Made by a program: the position numbers and the translations under genes. This document shows, piece by piece, positions 56,360-64,000 of a DNA stretch of 64,000 nucleotides (its first letter is position 1; each line of letters starts with the position of its first letter). The notes below the pieces were generated by a model that had not been told where the DNA came from, made no database searches, and saw only the letters and a list, made by a program, of their open reading frames with translations. This DNA comes from Chinchilla lanigera. Taxonomy: Eukaryota; Chordata; Mammalia; Rodentia; Chinchillidae. Where the stretch lies: NCBI RefSeq assembly GCF_000276665.1, contig NW_004955447.1, positions 14,727,103 through 14,791,102 of the forward strand, written 5' to 3'.

Positions 56360-56455
56360 ACAGCAGGCATAATACCTACCTCACAAGTTTTGGTGTATAG
56401 ATTAAGTCAAATAATGCATCTAAATACTTAAAATAATGTTTGCCATAAAACCAAA
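56360..56455 (+). mobile_element. MIR fragment
   Basis: 'cataatacctacctcacaag' and 'gattaagtcaaataatgcat' with CTAAATACTTA match the 3' half of MIR (AATAGTACCTACCTCATAGG...GATTAAATGAG in the family). Confidence 0.65.
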
Positions 56456-56459
56456 TACA

Positions 56460-57870
56460 GTTTAGTTGTTATATGCAGCCCTTGGGTCTTGTCTTTAACT
56501 TCTGTCCCTTCCCCTAGCTCCCAAAGAGTAGGCAGCAGACACCAGGCAAAGAATGGAATGATGTTCTTCTTAGAAGGCAGGCAGGTGAGGATGCCTTCTG
56601 CCCCCAATGCTCAGAGAAGGAGTACTGAACATGGAAGTGCTCCAGTCCCAAGTCACCATGAGATGCAAGGCCAGTTTCATACAGCAACAAAACACTAAAC
56701 AAAGATAACGTTTTTATATTACGTGCCATGTCTATGAAATTTTCTTTTATGAATGAAAGAATACAAATGACTTCTACAAGGTTACTCAGGTGGCAAGGCG
56801 AGGGGCAACGAATTAAATCTAGAGTTGGAAAATCATCAGTGAGAAGGATCATTTAGCTTAATATTTAGTGCAAAACGTACTACCCCCTCTGCAGTTGCGT
56901 TCACAGTCAGTGAAACAGCCTCTAGTCCTTGCTGCCCCATCTTCTACACAGGTGACTTACCTATCTTCGAAAAAGTGAGTCCTTTTGCTCTGGATAATTC
57001 TCCACCAAAATCTTCTTATACAAAGGAAAATTCACCCTCAGTGGTGAGCGCACCAGGAAATGGGGCAACTGCTGACAACCAGGGAACCACTGCTCCTGTG
57101 AACTGGAGAGGAAAAACAAAACATCAAGATGTTTTACATCTTTCAGCCTCTCTTGGAACCCTTTAATATAAATCTGTGTTCTGTTCCTTGGCAGAAGTCA
57201 GCACAAAGAGATCTTTTTGTTTGTTTGCTCATTTTTGCTGAGGTTGCCAGCTAGATTTAAGAAATATGAAATTTCCATATGGTTCCCACTTTTGAAGGGG
57301 TAAAGAGCATCACACCCATGAATACTGAGACTTGTATAATCTTACAGGCAGACCAGACTTCTCACATTTATTCTTCATGGTAGTTTAGCTAAAACCCAAG
57401 GAGCCAGAAGGCCTAAATTCAAGCAGGGAGTAAATGCAAGAAGCATTAGGCTGTCTCCTCTCCCAGAGGTAGTGAAGGCACTTTTGCTCAAATACAAATC
57501 ACAGAACTCACCGGGTTAAGGAGCTCCCTTTCGGTAGCCCATACACAATCCAATGTGATTGAAAACCACAGCATGACTGAAGGATTTAACTGGAATGGAG
57601 GAGGGAAATATACAGGAGACAACCCCAGATTCAAACGTGACTGTCACAAAACCCAGTAAAATAAGACAGCACTCTAGTTGTCTAGCTGTCTGGCAATGAC
57701 ACTGGAAGAAATCCCTCCAAATCTCAGGCTGTCAGTGGATGCTGGCCCGTGGCAGCCCCATGTGTCCTTAGAGCAGGCTTCTCAGCTCTGAGGGACTACC
57801 TTGAGTCCAATCAACTTCCCATTCAGTACAATTAGAAAAGCCTGGTAAAAAAAATATTTTAAAAACTTGC
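56460..57870. other. Unassigned sequence
   Basis: No exon is recognised. A 112-codon minus-strand frame (56514-56852) has no recognisable domain. Parts may be unique sequence. Confidence 0.5.
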
Positions 57871-57875
57871 TGGCA

Positions 57876-58028
57876 GGCAGGCATGGTGGCGCACACCTAT
57901 AATCCCAGCACTCGGGAGGCTGAGGCAGGAGGATCATTGTGAGTTTGAGGCCAGCCTGGGCTACAAAGTGAGCTCAAGGCCAGCCTGAACTGCATAGCAA
58001 GATCCTGTCTCAAAAAGACAAAAAAAAT
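57876..58028 (+). mobile_element. B1 SINE with 29-bp internal duplication
   Basis: GGCAGGCATGGTGGCGCACA to CCTGTCTCAAAAAGACAAAA. The duplicated units GAGGCCAGCCTGGGCTACAA and CAAGGCCAGCCTGAACTGCA are 29 bases apart. This is the best-preserved copy of the duplicated B1 type here. Confidence 0.95.
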
Positions 58029-58566
58029 GAAAACAACTCAGACATTTCGCACTGCTCTTTTGAGACATCTGGTTTATCAGGAGCACCGAGCAAAACTGAG
58101 AAGCCAAGGAGAAAGCAGCTGTGTAGAGCATATGACCTGAGCAGACTTTGTGTCCAATTATAGGCTGAGAAGATCTGAGCAAGACAGGAAAAGCAGAGGT
58201 ATGAGGTCAACATTCTGCCCCTCTGAGCATGTGCCGATTGATAAATGGTTTTAATCAACCAGAGAGAAGCGGGCTATCCAGACAGCTCTGCAGTTGCCTG
58301 GAGCTGGGGGTGGGGTCACTTGAAAAAGGGCCCAGGTAACAATCCCTGAAGGGCACGAAGGCTGAAAACACATCAGAACCCAGCCTCCCATCACTGCAGT
58401 CCTCCCCGCCCTCACTGGATTAAGGAGGTCTGCCCCATTCTATATGCTTATCAGAAACAGAGGAAGCCTCGGAGAGAAAAGGGCTCACCTTCAACAGAAT
58501 CCACAGTTCTTTATACAAAATGCACAGCATCCCATCAGTATGACAAGGCATAGCAGTGCATATAAA

Positions 58567-59099
58567 GGGTGATCAAAAAATAGGGTGAATGGGAAAACTT
58601 TAAAAATGTATTATAGTAGGAAACACATTACCATTAATCCCCCTCCAAGTACTCCTCCCCACTCTGACCACATCCCACTATTCTCGCCACTTTCCAAAGC
58701 AGTTTCGAAAGTGTTCATGTCTACGAGCGTGATGACAAACACAGTGAGTGGGGCTACTGAGTGCCATCCAATGGAAAGGCGGGCTCGCGAAGACAGCACG
58801 ATGGGTCCTGATCACCTCTTCACCAGATCAGCCGCCACACAACTTCTGGCTCTTCCCTCAAGTCAAAATGACCTTGAAAGGCAAATGGTTTGAACAGATT
58901 CAGGACATCAAGCCAGCCACCACAGTGCAACTAAAGACATTCATGAAAGAGGACTTCCACACCTGCTTTAGAAAGCAGCAAGAATGACGGCACAGGCACG
59001 TTCAAAGGGAGGGGGAGCATTCTGATGGAGATGAATGGCAATGTGTATTTTACTGCAATAACTTTTAAGATTTAAACACACCATATTTTTGATCACCCC
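58567..59099 (+). mobile_element. Mariner copy B, both ends present, internally deleted
   Basis: Left end GGGTGATCAAAAAATAGGG and right end CCATATTTTTGATCACCC are imperfect inverted repeats, with TATA/TATATA outside in line with a TA target. At about 535 bp it is well short of a full mariner (about 1.3 kb). The frame 58748-58987 keeps the transposase C-terminus: NFWLFPQVKMTLKGKWFEQI, then QDIKPA and FRKQQE. The third catalytic Asp is again Asn (PHNF). Confidence 0.85.
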
Positions 59100-59100
59100 T

Positions 59101-59529
59101 ATATAACGTAAGTTATGTAGGTTTGAAAAAGAAAGAAACAAAAAAAAAACTCAGAAGCAACTCAGCCAGACACATAGGATGTAGCCTTTAAAGTAACTAT
59201 GACTACTATGTTCACAATGATAAAAATTATAAAGTTTTTCACCACAAATCTCAGTAATTCACAGAAAGAGAAAAAGTGAGTAGGATACAAAATATTTGAA
59301 CAAATAACAGTCAACCTTAGTCACCTATATATAGCAACATTGCACCCTACAACTGTTGTTATATATTCTTTTAAGGGACACATGAAACATTTACAGAAAT
59401 TGACCATACAAGGTCCACACTGTAGGTCTCAAGAAGTTTCAACAAGTGGAAATTATAGAGTATGTTTTAAAACATATTGTTTTGAAATAGAGATTCACAG
59501 GAAATTGTAAAAAATATAATTTAGGTTTT
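59101..59529. other. Unassigned AT-rich sequence
   Basis: No repeat or exon is recognised between mariner copy B and the antisense L1. Confidence 0.5.
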
Positions 59530-60185
59530 TGAAACTGTAAAATTGACCTACAGAGAAGTACACTGTTCTTAAAGAGCATATAATTGATACATTCCAATAA
59601 GGGAAATCCAACAATGTAATTGTGACCAAAATGAAAATACTGAACATTTCTACCACTCCAGAAAGCCCCTTCATGGCCCCTTCAGTCAATCCCCACACCC
59701 CACTGAAAATGTCATTTCCACTATCACAGTCTTGCCTGTTCTAGAGCTTAATAAGATGGGCCCACACAGCGTGTGTTCTTTTGTGTCTGGCTGCATGCAT
59801 AACGTCTGAGATTCATCCATACTGTTAGTGTATCAACAGTTTGCTAATGAGAAACATTCCATTATATGAAAATACCACACTTTTTTACATTTTCTCCTGT
59901 AAATGGATATTTGATTGTCTCCACTTGGGGGCTCTTTTTGAATAAAGCTAAATATTCTTGTACAAGGCATTTCTGTGAAAACGTAAGCTGGGTAAATTCC
60001 TTACACTAGGAATAGAATTGCTAGGTTATAGGCTGATCAATACTAAATGCTATAAGAAATTGCCAAATATTTTTCTCAAATGGTTGTATCATCGTATACT
60101 GCCATCAGTAACATATGGCAGTTCTAGTTGACACAGCCACATCAATAATTGGTGTGGGAAAACTTTTAGTTTGAGTCATTCTAGT
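59530..60185 (-). mobile_element. L1M 3' region, antisense
   Basis: 'accactccagaaagcccctt', 'cttgcctgttctagagctta', 'tgtgtctggctgcatgcata', 'aacattccattatatgaaaa', 'aggaatagaattgctaggtt' and 'caaatggttgtatcatcgta' run in antisense L1M order from 3' UTR into ORF2. Confidence 0.8.
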
Positions 60186-60590
60186 GAGACTCCTATAATT
60201 GAACAACAAAATACAACTCTATTTTTTAAATGGGCAAAGGATTTGAATAGCTATTTCTCCAAAGAAGGTATCTAAATGCCAACTAGTCCATGAAAGGATG
60301 CAGAACCACAAAGCATCAGGGAAACACAAATCAAAATGACCTGAGCTACTATCTCATACCCGTGAGGGTAGCCACTAAGAAAACTACAGAAAGTAAGTGT
60401 TGGTAAGGATGTAAAGAAATAGGAACTCTTTTGCACTATTGGTAAAAATGTAAAATGGTACAGATGCTTCTAAAAATAGTATGGCAACTTCTAGAAGAAG
60501 CAATAAATTAAAAAAATAAAATTACCATATGATCAAGCAATTCCACTTCTGGTACACATACAAAAGAAGTGAAAGCAAATAAGTTTTTTT
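60186..60590 (+). mobile_element. L1M ORF2 segment, sense, head to head with the previous
   Basis: 'aatgggcaaaggatttgaat', 'agctatttctccaaagaagg', 'actatctcatacccgtgagg', 'ggtaaggatgtaaagaaata', 'ccatatgatcaagcaattcc' and ACTTCTGG are in sense order. It overlaps part of the consensus already present, inverted, in 59530-60185. Confidence 0.8.
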
Positions 60591-61929
60591 CAAATTATTA
60601 CAAATAGGCAAATTGGTAAACAGAGATCCCATAAATGAAGTCTGACTGTATTTCTATCTATGATTTTAAGTCCAAAGTCTGGTTTTCTTTTCTTACATTT
60701 CTTTCTATTTAGATAGAATAACCAAGTGAAGTTCCAAATAAACTGGACAAATAGCAGCAAGGTGTGAACTAACTGAAGCAGCTTCATGGACACCCACGTT
60801 CTGTTAAGGTAGCTTGTCTGCTGTTGCCCACTTGCACATGAGACCCCTGTGCCACCTCTACTCATTTCTTTTCTCCTATCCTCAGAATTTTGCAGAATGC
60901 TCAAAACACTTTGCAGTTCAGGAATGAATGCCTGATCACTAACTGACCAAATATAAGGAATAAAATCTGCAAGGGTGAGGCAATGTATGTTTGCTCCGAA
61001 ATCCTGGGAACGCAGGGAAGAGGAGAAAGCAGGAAGAACAGTGTGCCTCTGAGGGCCCACAAATGCGGCCTCAAAGGTGAACTCCTCTGAAGAGGTGACA
61101 AGTGGAGCTGAAACCTGCCACGGCCGTGGAGAGGACACTCACAGCCCCCGCTATCTGTGGGGTCGTCTGCGTTAAGCTTGCAGTCAAGCAGTCAGGAAGC
61201 GTGGGTGTCACCCCATTTCTCCAGAACTCACTTCCTTCTAGTTCATGGTGCCTGGGACCTAGCGTTGGAGAACAGAGTGTAACAGAGACCACAGCGGAGT
61301 TACTCAGAAGGCTTCTGCCCAGGACGGTGACTGTGCGCTTTTTGGTGCCAGACAGACAGAATTAAATTTCTACCTGCATGACTTCAGTTTTGCTGGCAGA
61401 TATAACACAGTCACTTTGAGCAGGGTCTTCTCACTCACGCAGGGACACCACTGTGAGTGGCTCTCCATGGATGGCAGGGCCTCAACAGTAATACTTTCCT
61501 CCTTGTCCTCCTCTTAGGCTCCAACCTGACAGTAGGGAACAAGGAAGGATCTGGGCCAGGAGACCCATATTCCCATTTTGCCAGATAGGAAAACCATATT
61601 ATAAATTTGGAAGAAAAAAAAAGATATAAATCACTTCCCCCCTTCCTCCTTTACCTCCAGAATGGGAGTAGAAAAATTCTGCTCTTCCACTTCCTGCCTT
61701 CCTCAGCCTCCTACTCAGGGGAACTCCTGGGAAGATGTAAGGAGAGACTGTAGAATGTAGAGAGACAGACTTTTTGGAGCTGAAGTGGGATCTGAGGAAG
61801 GAGGGAAAGGGGAGGGGAGTCAAAATGATCATGATGCAATACGTATACAGACCGATTCCTCAAAACAAATGTAATTACTGTGTATTGCAAATATATACTA
61901 AATTTTTTTTCAGAAAAATGATGTAGATG
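60591..61929. other. Unassigned sequence
   Basis: A 182-codon minus-strand frame (60590-61138) has no recognised domain. It overlaps another minus-strand frame in a different phase (60901-61101). About ten CpGs fall at 61118-61345. No exon call is made. Confidence 0.45.
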
Positions 61930-62747
61930 TAAAGGATCTAAAAGCTGTGCATTTTAGCGTGCCTGTGGGCACCGGGCTGAATGCCGGACATATTCAGGAA
62001 CACTGGTGAGCCTCCCCGGCACTTCCCCAACCAGCGTGCAAGGCAGGCAGAGCCCCTGACACCTTCTGGGGCCTCAGGGGCCACTCCCCACACCCTTAGT
62101 GTGCCTGCAGGCACCAGGCTGAAGCCGGGACATACCGAGGAACCCCAGTGAGCTGCCACTGTGCCTCCCCAGCGTGCCAGGCAGGCAAAGCCCTGGACAC
62201 CTTCTGAGATCTTGGGGGCAACTCCCTGCACCCCTGGATCCCCAAGAGAGCTGGGCTGAATCCCAGACATCTTCAGGAAGTCCACCAAGCCACTCTCCAC
62301 TAGCGTGTGAGGCAGGTGAGCCCCAGACACCTTCTGGGACCTCAGTGGCCACTCCCAGCACCCCCTGCACCCCCGTGGGAGCGAAGCTGAAACCCAGACA
62401 GTCAGCGGCCTTGGACACTCCGTCCTCACTCCACCCCTGCGAGCGTGGAAAGGGGTCTGGATCCTGGGCAACATCTGAAGCCTCAGTGACCACGACCTGC
62501 ACCTCCCAAACCTTGTGGAAGCTGGAAGAACCCCAGAACTCCAGAAAGTCTCTCCCGCCCCTCCCCCACCAGCCTGGGAGCCCACTGAATGTAAGCAGGT
62601 TTCAGGAACATCTGGGACCCCACCTTCCCGCCACACACCAGCACAGGAGGCATGCTGAGCACTGGGGATCTTCAGATCCTCGCCCCGCCACTTTCACACC
62701 ATCCTGGGAGTGAGGCTGAGCTCCAGGGAACCTCTGGATCTTCAAAA
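61930..62747 (+). promoter_or_regulatory. L1 5' UTR with tandem repeats of about 140 bp
   Basis: GC-rich sequence directly upstream of the L1 ORF1 region. At least three diverged tandem units start near 61963, 62101 and 62240, and two weaker ones follow. Each keeps GGGCTGAA..CC.GACAT, then CCAGCGTG..AGGCAGG, then GACACCTTCTG and CCTCAG. In L1s the 5' UTR carries the internal Pol II promoter, and mouse L1s use tandem monomers in the same place. The frames of 232 and 142 codons on the minus strand are read-through of the repeat. Confidence 0.75.
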
Positions 62748-62754
62748 ATGACAA

Positions 62755-63767
62755 AATGAAGGAACAAAATGCAATCTCAGACTTCTACCCTACCCAGAAC
62801 ATGTCCAGGTGACACTAACACAGAAGAGCCTGGAAGTCATACACCTGAAATTTCTGAAATGATGCCAAACGAAACAAACAACTCCATCAGGCCATAAAAG
62901 ACATCACATCAGAAATAATCTCTCAGGTAAAAAGAAAAAAGAAATGACAACAATAATGAAAGAATTGCTCAGCACATCCAAAGAAGACACTGATAAGAAA
63001 ATAGAGGAGCATAGAAAATTCATGGAAACCTTGAGTGAACAATATAGAAAAGAACCAGAATGCATAAAACAGACTCAAACAGATATCCAGGAAATTAAAA
63101 ATTCCATCAAAACCTGGCAAAACCACCTGAATGAAGTTGAAGATAGACTTTCAGATCTTGAAGACAGCATTGCCACTAACGAATGTGAAAGGATCTCTTA
63201 AAAACAAAAAGGAACCAGGAAATAACAATTCAACAACTGCAAGATGAAGCAAAGAAAAACAATGTCAGATTAATATATATCAATGAAACAGCAGGTGTCA
63301 ACAAAAGTGACATAAAAAGACTATCTGCAGAAATAATAGCAGAAAATTTCCCAGACATGGAAAAAGAATCAGACATCCAGACAAGTGAGGCACATAGAAC
63401 TCCAGTTAATCACAGCCAAAATAAATCTATACCCAGACATATACTGATCAAGATCCCAGAAACTCAACAAAAAATCAGAATATTAAAAGCTGTTAGAGAA
63501 GAGAAACAGATCACCTATAAAGGAAATCCCATCAAAATCATGGCAGATTTCTCAACACACACCATCAATCAAGAAGAGCTCGGAGTGAAGTATTTCAGGT
63601 ACTGAAAGAAAACAACTTCTAACTCAGATTAATGTAACCTGCAAAGCTATCCTTCAAATTTAATAGAGAAATAAAATATTTCCATGATTATGAACAACTG
63701 AAGAAATTCATGAGCAGCAAACCAATCTTACAAAGAGTACTAAAAGATATTCTAGAAAGAGATTAAA
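62755..63767 (+). pseudogene. L1 ORF1 (ORF1p), broken
   Basis: ORF1p is the RNA-binding nucleic-acid chaperone of LINE-1. The first part up to 63201 encodes a coiled coil (EVEDRLSDLEDSI near its end). The RRM region follows (AEIIAENFPDMEKESDIQ, TPVNHSQNKSIPRHILIKIP, ILKAVREEKQITYKGNPIKI, ADFSTHTINQEELG, ending 63605), then the C-terminal domain to about 63767 (PAKLSFKFNREIKYF ... RVLKDILERD). Stops near 62809 and 63199 and frameshifts near 63205 and 63595 inactivate it. The domain order is complete, so the element was inserted with its 5' end. Confidence 0.88.
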
Positions 63768-63868
63768 AAAAAGATGACAACCTCAAGAACAACACCAGAA
63801 AGAAACCACCAAGCAGAGCAAGCAATTAAATGGAGGGAAAAAGGAGGAACCAACAGCAGGAAAACAAC

Positions 63869-63948
63869 ATGACAAAGATAAGCCAATACATACCACCTAT
63901 AACTGTCAATGTAAACAGTCTCAATGCATCAATCAAAAGAAGTAGACT
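63869..63948 (+). pseudogene. L1 ORF2 start, cut by ID
   Basis: ATG at 63869 opens 27 codons ending in VNVNSLNASIKRSRL. This is the N-terminus of the L1 endonuclease domain, whose first strand has the pattern (I/L)N(I/V)NGLN.PIKR.RL. The ID inserts immediately after. The intergenic spacer from ORF1 is about 100 bases. The rest of ORF2 would lie beyond the window. Confidence 0.75.
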
Positions 63949-64000
63949 GGGGCTGGGGATTTAGCTCAGCGGCAAAGCGCCTGCCTGGCAAGCACAAGGT
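63949..64000 (+). mobile_element. ID SINE, cut by the window end
   Basis: GGGGCTGGGGATTTAGCTCA, GCGGCAAAGCGCCTGCCTGG, CAAGCACAAGGT. The first half of a near-consensus ID, inserted into L1 ORF2. Its tail and right target-site duplication are outside the window. Confidence 0.93.

Noticed and set aside
60590..61138. 182-codon minus-strand open frame
   Set aside because: No recognised domain, overlapped by another minus-strand frame, and its end falls at the L1 boundary.
61938..62636. 232-codon minus-strand open frame, and 142-codon frame at 62074-62502
   Set aside because: The protein repeats itself every 46 or so residues because the DNA is the tandem-repeat L1 5' UTR. It is a by-product of the repeat on the antisense strand.

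Overview
The window is mammalian nuclear DNA, almost certainly from a non-muroid rodent. Three repeat types support this: tRNA-derived ID SINEs, 7SL-derived B1 monomers (some with the 29-bp internal duplication), and B1-ID dimers (B1-dID type). I see no murid B2 or B4 elements. The ID consensus here (core GCGCCTGCCTGGCAAGCGCA, CCGGTAC near the end, A-rich tail) differs from the rat and squirrel forms I know. Beaver-like or hystricomorph rodents fit best, but I cannot settle the species by reading. A run of 100 Ns at 42547-42646 marks a draft-assembly gap.

I found no protein-coding exon that I can defend. The window reads as intergenic or deep-intronic sequence. The open frames are short, unrelated to families I recognise, or lie inside repeats. 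The content is layered mobile elements. Ancient L2 and MIR and old DNA transposons (MER44-like Tigger, a hAT-Charlie element) form the oldest layer. Old L1M pieces and many ERVL-MaLR LTRs come next. A mariner family, B1 and B1-dID follow. The youngest layer is a set of ID insertions with exact target-site duplications.

Layout. 1-6.7 kb: unassigned sequence, a B1-dID, an ID, an LTR and L2. 6.7-9.9 kb: a minus-strand MaLR provirus (LTR-internal-LTR) with an ID and a solo LTR nested in it. 10-18 kb: L2, L1M, an LTR, SINEs and a long AT-rich L1M 3' portion. 18-23 kb: a second MaLR provirus of the same family, two U6-like fragments, a tiny U2 insertion with target-site duplication, antisense L1M, an LTR, a Tigger MITE and a mariner end. 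24-37 kb: scattered LTRs, SINEs, L1, L2 and a 37-bp perfect direct repeat. 37.6-38.0 kb: a CpG-enriched patch ending in a consensus 5' splice site. 39-44 kb: SINEs, a triplicated minisatellite beside a palindrome, a 15-bp perfect hairpin, the gap and a (TTGGG)n tract. 45-55 kb: LTRs, an L1 3' end and a CpG-enriched patch with a 228-codon open frame. 54.7-59.1 kb: two internally deleted mariner copies. 59.5-60.6 kb: a head-to-head L1 pair. 61.9-64 kb: the 5' part of a younger L1 (tandem-repeat 5' UTR, broken ORF1, start of ORF2) interrupted by an ID at the window edge.

The most unusual signals are the mariner copies (rare in rodents), the tandem-repeat L1 5' UTR, the 32-bp U2 micro-insertion, and two CpG-enriched patches that could be unannotated promoters or first exons. 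Repeat family names rest on recognition by eye, so boundaries are approximate unless a target-site duplication is stated.
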